A stretch of 64,000 nt of DNA, from assembly GCA_009843505.1 (NCBI GenBank), contig VYDI01000021.1:30826-94825 (forward strand). The letters run 5' to 3'. Within the stretch, counting starts at the first letter, position 1; each line of letters opens with the position of its first letter. Under the pieces are notes generated by a model. The model did not search any database. It was not told the DNA's origin and worked only from the letters and a program-made list of their open reading frames with translations. Below are positions 43,221 to 51,524 of this stretch, piece after piece. The position numbers and the translations under genes are program-made. Source of the DNA: Holophagales bacterium. GTDB lineage: Bacteria > Acidobacteriota > Thermoanaerobaculia > Multivoradales > Multivoraceae.

Positions 43221-43874
43221 GTGATCACGATCTACCACGTGCCGCGTACCCGCTCGGCCAGGATCATCTGGCTCTGCGAGGAACTCGACCTGCCCTACGA
43301 AGTCGTCCCGGTCGACTTCAGCCCGGAGTACCGGAAGTCGGCCGAATGGCGGCGGCTCAACCCGATCGGCAAGGTACCGGCGATGACGGACCTCGACGCG
43401 GAGGGCAAGCCCTTCACGATGATCGAGTCCGGCGCAATGGTCCACTACATCCTGGAGCGGTACGGTGAGGGTCGCCTGCAGCCGCCTGTGGACAGCCCTG
43501 AGAGCGCGCTGTTCCTGCAATGGTCCTGGTTCGCCGAGGCCAGCCTGGCCCGGCCGCTCGGAGACATGGTCCACCACCGCATCCTCAAGCCGGAGCCGGA
43601 GCGCATCCCCGCCGTCGTCGAGGACGGCCGGGAGCGGGCCGAGCTCTGCCTCGACGCCATCGAGGCTGCGCTCGAGGGCCGCGACTACCTGCTGGGAAGC
43701 GAGTTGACCGCCGCCGACATCATGATGGGCTACTCGCTGGCCCTGGCGCAGAGACTGGATGTGCTTGACGACCGCTATCCGAAGCTCCTCGCATACATGA
43801 GCCGGCTCGAAGCCCGGCCGGGGTTCCGGATCGCGTTCACCGACGCCGAGCGATCAGGTCCGTTGCACGACTGA
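43221..43874 (+). CDS. Glutathione S-transferase
   Basis: This 217-residue protein starts at GTG 43221. The N-terminal thioredoxin fold has YHVPRTRSARIIWLCEELDL, the cis-proline segment PIGKVPAM and the glutathione-binding ESGAMVHYILERYG. The C-terminal all-alpha domain has YLLGSELTAADIMMGYSLAL, a typical N-capping motif. It would join glutathione, or another low-molecular thiol, to electrophiles in the cytoplasm. It follows the dienelactone hydrolase gene closely. Confidence 0.87.
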   Translation: MITIYHVPRTRSARIIWLCEELDLPYEVVPVDFSPEYRKSAEWRRLNPIGKVPAMTDLDAEGKPFTMIESGAMVHYILERYGEGRLQPPVDSPESALFLQWSWFAEASLARPLGDMVHHRILKPEPERIPAVVEDGRERAELCLDAIEAALEGRDYLLGSELTAADIMMGYSLALAQRLDVLDDRYPKLLAYMSRLEARPGFRIAFTDAERSGPLHD

Positions 43875-43917
43875 CCTGCTCCCGAGGCAGGCGCTCGGCA
43901 CCGAACGCTGGAAGGTG

Positions 43918-44412
43918 TCAGTCTGACGTGAGCCAGGGGCGACGCCTGGGTTCCATCACGACGCCGCCCTCTCCGCCCGGTCTCCCGGCCAGCGGATGGT
44001 GCCAGCGAAGACCCTCGAAGCGCGCAAAGTCCCTGTCCGCGGTCGCCAGGTCGCATCCGGCCTCCATGACGATCGCCGCGAGGTAAGCGTCGGCGACGAG
44101 CTTGGAGGCGACTGCATGCCGCCTGCAAAGACCGTCGAAGATCTCCCAGTGTCTCGGACCGGGCCGTACCGGAACACACTGAGGCGGCTCAAGCAGTCTG
44201 GCAGCGCTGGCGAGTGCTTGCCGTGTTTCGGTGGGTTCCCGGAAGGTCCGACGGTTGGTCACGATCCGCACGAAGGAACTCAGCACCATTTCCGACATGC
44301 CGTAGGCCGGGCCCGCGTTCACCAACCAATCGAGCCACTCTCGGTAAGGTCCATGCTCGTCCATGTCCTCGCGGTGCGCGTAGACGAGAACGTTGACGTC
44401 AGGAACGATCAA
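43918..44412 (-). CDS. PIN-domain toxin, VapC family (second pair)
   Basis: This 164-residue PIN-domain protein has Asp5 (IVPDVNVLVYAH), Glu41 (GMSEMVLSSF), Asp108 (KLVADAYLAA) and Asp126/128 (ATADRDF), the full acidic set of an active nuclease. The start appears to be TTG at 44412, inside the antitoxin gene (14-base overlap); no ATG or GTG gives the conserved first strand. A weak start and overlap would keep toxin below antitoxin. The C-terminal 25 residues (GRPGGEGGVVMEPRRRPW) extend past the usual fold. Confidence 0.83.
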   Translation of the reverse strand: MIVPDVNVLVYAHREDMDEHGPYREWLDWLVNAGPAYGMSEMVLSSFVRIVTNRRTFREPTETRQALASAARLLEPPQCVPVRPGPRHWEIFDGLCRRHAVASKLVADAYLAAIVMEAGCDLATADRDFARFEGLRWHHPLAGRPGGEGGVVMEPRRRPWLTSD

Positions 44413-44665
44413 CCAGATCCAGGAAGCGCTCGCTGTCCATCAGGTCGAGCTGGTCCGTCAGCCGATCGCTCCTCACTCCGGGTTGCAGGCCGCCTCTTCC
44501 GCCGGTCAGCAGCTCGACACGCTTCGCCGGCGCCCGCCGCTCACCTCGCGCGAGCACCTCTCGGAGTCCCTCGTCGATCAGTGACGTAAGCGTCCGCCCA
44601 GTACGCGCCGCGTGCCGCTTCGCTTCCGCCAGAAGTTCGTCGTCGAGCCGTACCGTGGTGCGCAT
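44399..44665 (-). CDS. Ribbon-helix-helix antitoxin, VapB-like (second pair)
   Basis: This 88-residue protein has an N-terminal ribbon-helix-helix fold: strand RTTVRLDDELL, helix AEAKRHAARTG, then TLTSLIDEGLREVLAR. A flexible tail follows that would bind the toxin. The promoter at 44675-44702 lies so close that the transcript should begin only a few bases before the ATG at 44665, close to leaderless. The neutralised partner is the PIN protein encoded downstream. Confidence 0.82.
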   Translation of the reverse strand: MRTTVRLDDELLAEAKRHAARTGRTLTSLIDEGLREVLARGERRAPAKRVELLTGGRGGLQPGVRSDRLTDQLDLMDSERFLDLVDRS

Positions 44666-44674
44666 GCAGGTGAC

Positions 44675-44702
44675 GCTACAGCCACGTATGTCGGTATGTC
44701 AA
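44675..44702 (-). promoter_or_regulatory. Predicted promoter with direct-repeat operator, second toxin-antitoxin pair
   Basis: On the minus strand a perfect TTGACA (44702-44697) is followed after 16 bases by TGTAGC (44680-44675). The sequence GACATAC occurs twice with an 8-base period (44700-44694 and 44692-44686). It overlaps the -35 box, a plausible site for a ribbon-helix-helix repressor. The promoter overlaps the end of the methylase gene. Confidence 0.45.
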
Positions 44703-45760
44703 CCTGCTTTCGCAACCGCTCGCACCGCGGCCTCCCGCAGCTTCTCTGCCGACACGACGTACAGATACTCCTTGTTCCGCAGGTGGCTCACCCGGCCGAC
44801 TTTCTCGCCGCTCGGATTGAACACGCCGATCCGGGCGCCGACGTAGCGCCGGTAATCGTTCTCGATCACCTGGACCTCGCCGCGCCGGGCCAGGATCGCT
44901 TCCATCTCGTGGCGGCCGATGAAGCCCTCGTCGCTGAAAGAAACGACGAGGTGCCGCGCCCGTACTCGTTCCACGATCCGTTCCCAAGCGACGTGGAAGT
45001 TCCTCTTGCTGTTGAGTTCGCTCTTTCGCTGCTTGCAGTCGACCCGCTTGCAGGCGACGCCGTAGTGCTCCGGCTTGTCCCAGAGCACGAGGCTCTCCCA
45101 GACGTGGTAGTTGCCCAGGAAGCTGTGCTGGTTGTATGGCGGATCGAGGTAGGCAACGTCCGCTTCGAGCGCATCCACCGCCTCGGCGGCATCCATGCGG
45201 TGGGCCCTGCCTTTGCCCGCGCCGGCGCGCGGCGCGATCTCCGGCAGCCTCAGTTCAAGGTCATTGAACGCGCGGGGCGCCCACTTCTTGAGGTAAGCCA
45301 TCTGCACGCCGGTCGTGCTGTCGACCCGATCGGCCGCCTCCATCAGGGAAACGAGCACGATCGCCCGCAGCTCCGGGTCGAGGTCCTTGCGCTCGATCTC
45401 CTCGCGGATGGCGTCCACCCGGGCGCCGTTCTTCGGCTGCACGTAGCGGCTCTTCTCGCAGAAGACTTCGGTGAAGTAGCCGGGCGCTGGCGGCAGCCGG
45501 TTGAACTCCTCGATCAGCAGCCTGGCCTGCCGGAGCTGCTCAGAGGTGCCGTCTGCCTCCACATAGCAGCGGGCGATCACCTCGGCGCAGGCCAGGTAGT
45601 CGTTCGCCAGCACGCGGTACTGCCGCCGCTTCAGTGCGTCGCCTACCCTCGACGTGCCCGAGAACAGGTCGAGCACCGTACCGGCCGGGCGAAGCCGTTC
45701 GACGATGTCGGCAATCAGCGGCACGAACTGCCGCTTGGAACCGAGGTACTTGATGGGCAC
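44699..45760 (-). CDS. D12-class (Dam-like) adenine-specific DNA methyltransferase
   Basis: This 353-residue enzyme transfers a methyl group from SAM to adenine N6. The start is GTG at 45760, directly before the conserved IKYLGSKRQF (motif X). SAM motif I is LDLFSGTSRVGDAL and the catalytic motif IV is AYLDPPYNQHS. The segment HYGVACKRVDCKQRKSE and VSFSDEGFIGRHEM are typical of D12 methylases next to or free of restriction genes. No nuclease gene adjoins it, so it is probably an orphan methylase. It could protect sites or mark DNA in this accessory patch. The second toxin-antitoxin pair follows immediately downstream. Confidence 0.86.
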   Translation of the reverse strand: MPIKYLGSKRQFVPLIADIVERLRPAGTVLDLFSGTSRVGDALKRRQYRVLANDYLACAEVIARCYVEADGTSEQLRQARLLIEEFNRLPPAPGYFTEVFCEKSRYVQPKNGARVDAIREEIERKDLDPELRAIVLVSLMEAADRVDSTTGVQMAYLKKWAPRAFNDLELRLPEIAPRAGAGKGRAHRMDAAEAVDALEADVAYLDPPYNQHSFLGNYHVWESLVLWDKPEHYGVACKRVDCKQRKSELNSKRNFHVAWERIVERVRARHLVVSFSDEGFIGRHEMEAILARRGEVQVIENDYRRYVGARIGVFNPSGEKVGRVSHLRNKEYLYVVSAEKLREAAVRAVAKAG

Positions 45761-45788
45761 GACAGTGCGGAACCAGCGGCGTGAGCTC

Positions 45789-47039
45789 CTAGGGCGACGA
45801 AGCGTCGTAGGCCAGCAGTTCGTCCCAGTTGCGAATGTAGAGGACGCCGTTGCTAACCACCGGATGGGCCCAGCTCGGGCGGCCGCGGTTGTCCAGATTG
45901 AAACGGCCCCGTTCGACGTACCCATCGGGAGTCGCTTCCGCCAGACCGGCGAGGTGCCTCTCGCCGAGCAGGAACAGCTTGCCGTCCGCGAGAGTGAGCG
46001 AACCCTTGCCGACGCTGCGGTCCCGCCACACGGTTTCACCGGTTTCGAAGTCCACGCAGGCAAGCGCGCTGCCGAAGAACCCGTAGAGATGTCCTTCGTG
46101 GAGCACGACGCCGCCGTGATGGTTCCGGAGGCGCGACTGAAACCACGCCTGTCCCGTGCTCACGTTGTCGCCGGCCACCCGCACCCGGAGAGCGCCGCCG
46201 CCGGTGCCGTAGTCCGAGGTGTAGAAGACGAGGCCATCCGCATAGATCGGCGTCGCCGCGTTCGCCGTGCGGTTCGCCGGCTCGCGGTAGTGCCAGAGCA
46301 ACTCGCCGTCCGAGGCCCGCACGCCGACGCCGGCCCTCGCCGTGAAGCCGACGATCGCCCGCAGCGGATCGCCGCCGTCCCCCAGGTCGACGGCGATCAG
46401 GGAGGAGTAGCCGGCCCGGTCGGTCAGGCCGGTGCTGGTCCACATTGTGGCGCCTGTCTCCCGGTCGAGGGCCGCGATCGCACCGCCGTCGCCGCCCGGC
46501 ATCACAACCACCCAGTCGCCCTCGATCAGCGGCGACTCGCTGATCCCCCAACTGATGTTGCGCTGGCCGAAGTCCCGGAGGATGTTCCGCTGCCATGCCA
46601 CTCTCCCGTCCGAGAGCCGGATGCGCGCCAGGTCGCCCACGCCGGTCAACGCGTAGAGCGAATCGCCGGCCACGGTCGGAGTTCCTCGCGGACCGTTGCC
46701 CCGGCCGTCCCGCAACCGCGAGCCGAGTTCACGCTCCCAACGGACGCTGCCGTCCGAAGCATCGAGAGCAAACACGAGGCTTCGACCGCCGCGGGTCCCC
46801 TGGACGTAGAGAGAGCCCTCGATCACCGCCACCGTGCCGTAGCCCTCGCCCAGACCGTCGATGCGCCACAACAGCGGTGGGCCTCCGGCCGGCCAGCGGT
46901 CGGCGAGCCCGGTCTCGGTCGAGACGCCGTCCCGCCCTGGACCGCGCCACTGGGGCCAGTCTTCGGCGGCGGCCGGCGGGAGCGAGGCGGAAAGCGCAAC
47001 CAGCAGGAGGCCGATCAATCCAGTGTCCAGACGCTTCAT
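45789..47039 (-). CDS. Secreted PQQ-type beta-propeller protein
   Basis: This 416-residue protein starts at ATG 47039 with a signal peptide (LIGLLLVALSASLPPAAA). The mature protein opens with EDWPQWRGPGRDGVS, the usual start of exported outer-membrane-assembly-like propellers in this kind of bacterium. Repeats of the type GSLYVQG...VFALDASDGSVRWERELG, GAIAALDRETGATMW and GSALACVDFETGETVW give seven or eight blades. There is no haem or catalytic domain, so it is more likely a scaffold than a dehydrogenase. It is divergent from the photolyase gene, with 58 bases between. Confidence 0.8.
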   Translation of the reverse strand: MKRLDTGLIGLLLVALSASLPPAAAEDWPQWRGPGRDGVSTETGLADRWPAGGPPLLWRIDGLGEGYGTVAVIEGSLYVQGTRGGRSLVFALDASDGSVRWERELGSRLRDGRGNGPRGTPTVAGDSLYALTGVGDLARIRLSDGRVAWQRNILRDFGQRNISWGISESPLIEGDWVVVMPGGDGGAIAALDRETGATMWTSTGLTDRAGYSSLIAVDLGDGGDPLRAIVGFTARAGVGVRASDGELLWHYREPANRTANAATPIYADGLVFYTSDYGTGGGALRVRVAGDNVSTGQAWFQSRLRNHHGGVVLHEGHLYGFFGSALACVDFETGETVWRDRSVGKGSLTLADGKLFLLGERHLAGLAEATPDGYVERGRFNLDNRGRPSWAHPVVSNGVLYIRNWDELLAYDASSP

Positions 47040-47097
47040 CGCTCGGACACTCTGCTCCGTCGAGCCAGCGCCGTCAACTGCCGTACGCTCCGCCACC

Positions 47098-48558
47098 ATG
47101 ACCCCGATCGCCCAGCAGCCCATCCTCGTCTGGTTCCGGCGGGACCTGCGGCTCACAGATAACCCCGCGTGGGCGTGGGCTGTCGAGACCGGACGCCCCG
47201 TCGTTCCCGTCTTCGTGCTCGACGAGGAGGAAGGCGAGCAGCCGATCGGCGGCGCGTCGCGATGGTGGCTGCACGGCAGTCTCGAGGCGCTGGACCGGGT
47301 GTTGCGCCGCCAGGGCAGCCGGCTCGTTCCCCGGCGCGGGAACGCCGGGCAGGTCCTATCCGATCTGGCTCGGGAAACCGGCGCCTCGAGGCTCGTCTGG
47401 AACCGGCTGTACGAACCGGCGATCACGCAACGCGACGAGGAGATCGCGGAACGCTGCGCCGAAGCCGGTCCCGAGACGCGGACGTTCCCGGCGAGTCTCC
47501 TGTTCGAGCCGGAAGACATCCGAAGCGGTACCGGCCAGCCGTACCGGGTGTTCACGCCGTTCTGGCGGAAATGCGTGGCGCACGGCTTCACGCGCCCGGT
47601 TGCGACGCCACCGCCGCCCGCGGCGCCGGCCGCGTGGCCTCGCAGCGACGATCTGGAGAGCTGGGAGCTCCGCTGCCACGAGCCGGATTGGGCGGCCGGC
47701 TTCCGCGAAGTCTGGCAGCCTGGCGAGGAGGGCGCACGGAAGCGCCTCCGCGCTTTCCTGGCCGGCGCGGCGGAGCATTACGACCAGGATCGCGACCAGC
47801 CGGGGATCGAAGCGACCAGCCGGCTGTCGCCGCACCTGCACTTCGGCGAAATCGGTCCGCGCCAGGTCGCGGCGGCGGCCGCCGCCTTGCCTCGCAGACC
47901 ACGTGAGGCCTTCCTGCGCGAGCTCGGGTGGCGCGAGTTCAGCTATCACCTGCTGTTCCACAACCCGGCGATGGGGACCCGGAACCTCAGACCCAGCTTC
48001 GACCGCATGCCGTGGCGCGACACACCAGCCGATCTGAAGTGCTGGCAGCGCGGCCAGACCGGTTACCCCATCGTCGACGCCGGGATGCGCGAACTCTGGA
48101 CCACGGGCTGGATGCACAACCGGGTGCGGATGCTCGTCGCCTCCTTCCTGACCAAGCACCTGCTGATCCACTGGCGGCACGGCGCGGACTGGTTCTGGGA
48201 CACCCTGGTCGACGCGGACTGGGCCAACAACAGTTGTGGCTGGCAGTGGACCGCGGGAAGCGGCGCCGACGCGGCGCCCTACTTCAGGATCTTCAACCCG
48301 GTCGTCCAGTCGCGGCGCTTCGACTCCGCGGGCGCTTACGTCAGGAAGTGGGTACCCGAGTTGCGGCACCTGCCCGGCCGCGTGATCCACGCTCCGTGGC
48401 AGGCGACCGAGTCGACGCTTGCCTCGGCTGGCGTCCGGCTCGGGGAGACCTATCCGCTGCCCATGGTCGATCACGCCGCGGCACGCGAGCGGGCGCTCGA
48501 CGCCTGGCGCACCCATGTCCGTGGCCGATCCGCAGCCTCCGGAGCGCGACAGTCCTAG
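47098..48558 (+). CDS. phr: Deoxyribodipyrimidine photolyase
   Basis: This 486-residue photolyase/cryptochrome protein has an N-terminal antenna domain (ILVWFRRDLRLTDNPA) and a C-terminal FAD domain. Typical parts are RLSPHLHFGEIGPR, LRELGWREFSYHLL, GYPIVDAGMRELWTTGWMHN, RMLVASFLTKHLLIHW and DADWANNSCGWQWTAGSG. The Asn-Asn-Gly-Trp-Trp features fit class I cyclobutane-dimer photolyases. It repairs UV-induced pyrimidine dimers with blue light, implying a sunlit habitat. Its stop shares CTAG with the convergent transporter gene. Confidence 0.9.
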   Translation: MTPIAQQPILVWFRRDLRLTDNPAWAWAVETGRPVVPVFVLDEEEGEQPIGGASRWWLHGSLEALDRVLRRQGSRLVPRRGNAGQVLSDLARETGASRLVWNRLYEPAITQRDEEIAERCAEAGPETRTFPASLLFEPEDIRSGTGQPYRVFTPFWRKCVAHGFTRPVATPPPPAAPAAWPRSDDLESWELRCHEPDWAAGFREVWQPGEEGARKRLRAFLAGAAEHYDQDRDQPGIEATSRLSPHLHFGEIGPRQVAAAAAALPRRPREAFLRELGWREFSYHLLFHNPAMGTRNLRPSFDRMPWRDTPADLKCWQRGQTGYPIVDAGMRELWTTGWMHNRVRMLVASFLTKHLLIHWRHGADWFWDTLVDADWANNSCGWQWTAGSGADAAPYFRIFNPVVQSRRFDSAGAYVRKWVPELRHLPGRVIHAPWQATESTLASAGVRLGETYPLPMVDHAAARERALDAWRTHVRGRSAASGARQS

Positions 48559-49880
48559 CGGCTCTGACCCGCGACGTCCTGTTTCTTCCGCGGCGGCTGC
48601 AAGAAGAACGCGACGACCGAACCGGTCAGGGTCACCGTGGCAATCGCCAGAAACGGAACGGCGTAGCTGCCCCAGGTGTCGAACGCCAGGCCTGCGAGGA
48701 AAGGAACGAGCGCCCCGAAGGGTGCGCCGATCGCGAACCGGGTGCCCGTCGTCGTGGCGAAGGCGCGACGGCCGAAGAAGCTGGCGAAGGTCGCGGCCTG
48801 ACTGATGTAGGCCATCCCGAACCCGAGGCCGAGTAGCACGAGGGCGACGCGGGCGGTCCAGGCCGAGCCGGCAAGGAGAAAGAGAGCCATTCCGGCGCCT
48901 TCCATGGCGAGAGCGAAACCGAGGAGACGCGGAGGCCGAACGAGATCGCCCAGAGCGCCCGCGATGCGGCCACCCGTGCTGCAGAGGATCATGAGGCCCA
49001 GCAGAGCTGCCACCGGCGCATCGCCGAATCCGAGATCGCGCAGATGGAGTCCGCCATGGGCGTTCACGACGCCCCATGGCACGGCATAGCCAAGGCCGCA
49101 GACCACCATCAGCGCGAACTGGGGCGTCCGAAGCGCCTCGACCGCAGTCCAGTGATCGCCGCCCGCAGGCTCGGACCGGGGGGCCGTCGCCTCCAGTTCG
49201 GTCAGCGTACGAGCCCCATCCCGGAGCTGGCCAACCGCCTCCGGCCGGTTTCGAATGGCCAGGAAGGACAGGGCGCCGAGAACGCAGCAAAGAACGGCGA
49301 TGAGCCCCCAGCCGTCGCGCCAGGTCCCGCCCCTGCCCAGAAGAACCGCGTCGAATCGCAGAATCAGCGGGCCCATCAGACCAGCGGCGGTCAGCAGGAA
49401 GGCCAGCGCGCTGGCCCGCCAGCGCAGGAACCAGTTCGTCGCCAGAGTCTGCGTCGGCAGCACCGTGGTGAACGTGTGGGTCAAGCCGGCGAACAGACCG
49501 AAGTACAACAGAACGTCCCACCGATCCTGCGCCCGGCTCGTCAGGTAGTAGGCACCGGCCACCACGAAGAAGCCGAGCGTAAACACGGGCCGCAGCCCGA
49601 ACCGGGTCAGGCAGACACCAATGAGAGGCGCGACGGCGCCACCGAAGAACGTCCAGACCCCGAACGCGAGACCGCTGTCGGCGCGGGTCAGTCCCAGCTC
49701 GGCGTTCATGCCAGCGGCGAAGTAACCCCAACTATAGAAAGGCGCCGCGCCGAGCCCGTAGATCAGCCAGGCGAATGGGAGCATCCGCCAGCCGTAGAAG
49801 CCCCAGTTGATCCGCGAGAACCGTCCGCCGCCGGTGTCGGGGCCGGATCCGGTTCCCGTGTCCCCGATTCCGGTCTTCAC
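48555..49880 (-). CDS. MFS transporter
   Basis: This 441-residue carrier has about twelve membrane segments in two halves joined by a polar loop (around 215-245). Marker parts are GYFAAGMNAELGLTRADSGLAF, LPTQTLATNWFLRWRASALAF, GDLVRPPRLLGFALAMEGAGM and FGRRAFATTTGTRFAIGAPFG. They resemble the oxalate/formate and monocarboxylate group, whose substrates are organic anions. Substrate is not determined. The N-terminal 20 residues are Gly/Thr-rich and cytoplasmic. It lies 21 bases after the GST-like gene on the same strand. Confidence 0.82.
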   Translation of the reverse strand: MKTGIGDTGTGSGPDTGGGRFSRINWGFYGWRMLPFAWLIYGLGAAPFYSWGYFAAGMNAELGLTRADSGLAFGVWTFFGGAVAPLIGVCLTRFGLRPVFTLGFFVVAGAYYLTSRAQDRWDVLLYFGLFAGLTHTFTTVLPTQTLATNWFLRWRASALAFLLTAAGLMGPLILRFDAVLLGRGGTWRDGWGLIAVLCCVLGALSFLAIRNRPEAVGQLRDGARTLTELEATAPRSEPAGGDHWTAVEALRTPQFALMVVCGLGYAVPWGVVNAHGGLHLRDLGFGDAPVAALLGLMILCSTGGRIAGALGDLVRPPRLLGFALAMEGAGMALFLLAGSAWTARVALVLLGLGFGMAYISQAATFASFFGRRAFATTTGTRFAIGAPFGALVPFLAGLAFDTWGSYAVPFLAIATVTLTGSVVAFFLQPPRKKQDVAGQSR

Positions 49881-49901
49881 CTGCCCCGTCCTGAAGCCGG
49901 C

Positions 49902-50951
49902 CTAGGGCCCCGAGGCTCCGCCGGCCACCAGCGCTTCACAACCGGTGCCGTCGAGCAATCCGTCGACGGCCGACCGGTCTTCAGCCGACAACGCCCCGTA
50001 CCGCTCCCGCAGCCACATCAGGCATTTGCCCTGGTACGGAAACGGCTTCTGCACCCAGGGACGGTCGTCGATCTCGCACTCGACGCGGTCGGCGCCCGAC
50101 GCCAGCGCTCTCGCGTTGGCGATCAGGAAGGGAGCGTAGACGCGGCCGACTTCGCCGAGGAGCCCTCGGAGCGTCGCGGACAGCTCACGACCGATCCAGT
50201 CGTCGTCGTCCGGTTCAAGGCCGGACAGGTCCTCGACCCGATCGACCCACGCATAGACGCGCGGCGCCACTTCGAGGGTCACCGCCATCGGCGTGGGATC
50301 GAACGCCGCGAGCTGAGTCAACTGGCCGAAGAACGCGAAGTCGGAAGCGCCGGGACGATTCCCCATCAGGAACTGCCGCTCCGTCAGGTGGTCCCGAAAC
50401 AGCTCCAGAATGCGCCGGTAGCTGGCCTCGATCACGGGGCCCGTCGTCTCGTTCGAGCCCACGACCCAGAGCCGCGAGATCTGGCGCTCGGAGACCATTT
50501 TCGCCGCCTGCTGGAACTGCTCCTCGGGACCTTCCACCTGCCGCCAGCGAGGCAAGATCTGGCCGGCCTTCTCGATGTCCGCCTCGTAGGCCCAGCGATA
50601 GTGGAACATTGCCTTGGTCAGCCACTCGTCGCCGAAGTCCTCGAGCAGGTAGTCGATGAACCCGGTGACCGGGTCGGGCGGAATCACCGACCGCCCCTCG
50701 AACTCCCGTTCGAAGCGCCGGATGAGCGGCGTGGAGTCGACGACCGCCTCGACCCGGCCCTCGGCGTTCGGCAGGTAGAACGTGGGCAGGAGCCGGACTT
50801 TCGCGACCGGAAGATCCGTGCGGCCCTCGGCGCCCGAGATCAGGAAGCGGTACGGGATGCGGCGGTAGCGCAGCATCGCGCGCATCTTCCGCGTGTAGGG
50901 CGACCCGGGGGCGCCCATGAAGGTGAGGGACTGCGAAGCTGGTTCAGGCAT
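49902..50951 (-). CDS. GST-like thioredoxin-fold protein
   Basis: This 349-residue protein has an N-terminal thioredoxin fold (LTFMGAPGSPYTRKMRAML) with a Ser-Pro-Tyr-Thr motif where glutathione transferases bind the thiol. RLLPTFYLP and VVDSTPLIRRFEREF follow. A C-terminal helical domain has FLMGNRPGASDFAFFGQLTQL. The final 110 residues (after about 240, EDLSGLEPDDDDWIG) are an extension not found in ordinary transferases. Bacteria of this type often carry such proteins; function unknown. It probably shares a transcript with the downstream transporter. Confidence 0.72.
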   Translation of the reverse strand: MPEPASQSLTFMGAPGSPYTRKMRAMLRYRRIPYRFLISGAEGRTDLPVAKVRLLPTFYLPNAEGRVEAVVDSTPLIRRFEREFEGRSVIPPDPVTGFIDYLLEDFGDEWLTKAMFHYRWAYEADIEKAGQILPRWRQVEGPEEQFQQAAKMVSERQISRLWVVGSNETTGPVIEASYRRILELFRDHLTERQFLMGNRPGASDFAFFGQLTQLAAFDPTPMAVTLEVAPRVYAWVDRVEDLSGLEPDDDDWIGRELSATLRGLLGEVGRVYAPFLIANARALASGADRVECEIDDRPWVQKPFPYQGKCLMWLRERYGALSAEDRSAVDGLLDGTGCEALVAGGASGP

Positions 50952-51002
50952 GCGGCGCGGCGACGGAGCATACCCCGCCGCCCCCCAGCCGCCGATCTCA
51001 AG

Positions 51003-51524
51003 CTACGACTGGAAGTTCCAGAGCGAGTACGCCACGAGCCACCGGCCGTCCGGTGCGCGGCGCATCAGCCGCATCCAGTTGCCTTCGGACTCCGTCGTCG
51101 GCGAGCCGTCCTTCGGCGTGACCGTCAGCAGGAAGGTACCGCGAACATAGGCCAACTCGCCGCTGAACTCGGTCTCGATGACCTGCATCTGCACGTTGAG
51201 GTCCGCCGTCTCGAACGCCTGCGCGATGTTCTGCCGAATCGACTCCCGGCCGCTGACCGGCAGTGCGTCCGGCGGCATGCGCACCGCGTCCGCCGCGTAC
51301 GAGGCCACCACCCCGTCGGCGTCGCCGCTGTTCATGGCGACCATGTAGTCGGCGATGAGGGCGTTCAGGGCGCTCTCGTCGCCGATGCTCCGTTCCACGG
51401 CGTTCGGATCCTCGGCCGGCTCTTCCTCGACCGGAGGGCAGGCCGCCAGAAAGAGGCCGGCGAGGAGGACCGCGAGAAGGGTCAGCACCGGGCGTTCACG
51501 CATCGGGGTCGCGCTCTCCATCAT
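51003..51524 (-). CDS. SnoaL/DUF4440-like lipoprotein, copy B
   Basis: This 173-residue lipoprotein starts at ATG 51524 after a GGAGGAGGG site. Its signal ends in LFLAAC. After an acidic linker (PPVEEEPAEDP) comes an NTF2-like cone fold: ALNALIADYMVAMNSGDADG, SYAADAVRMPPDALPVSGRE and WMRLMRRAPDGRWLVAYSLW. Such proteins include ketosteroid-isomerase-like enzymes and ligand binders; no catalytic residue can be assigned. The start overlaps the stop of copy A by one base (TGATG). The two share the same layout, so they probably arose by tandem duplication. Confidence 0.78.
   Translation of the reverse strand: MMESATPMRERPVLTLLAVLLAGLFLAACPPVEEEPAEDPNAVERSIGDESALNALIADYMVAMNSGDADGVVASYAADAVRMPPDALPVSGRESIRQNIAQAFETADLNVQMQVIETEFSGELAYVRGTFLLTVTPKDGSPTTESEGNWMRLMRRAPDGRWLVAYSLWNFQS

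Noticed and set aside
44699..45760. Methylase half of a restriction-modification pair
   Set aside because: Neighbours are a toxin-antitoxin pair and a propeller protein; no nuclease gene adjoins.
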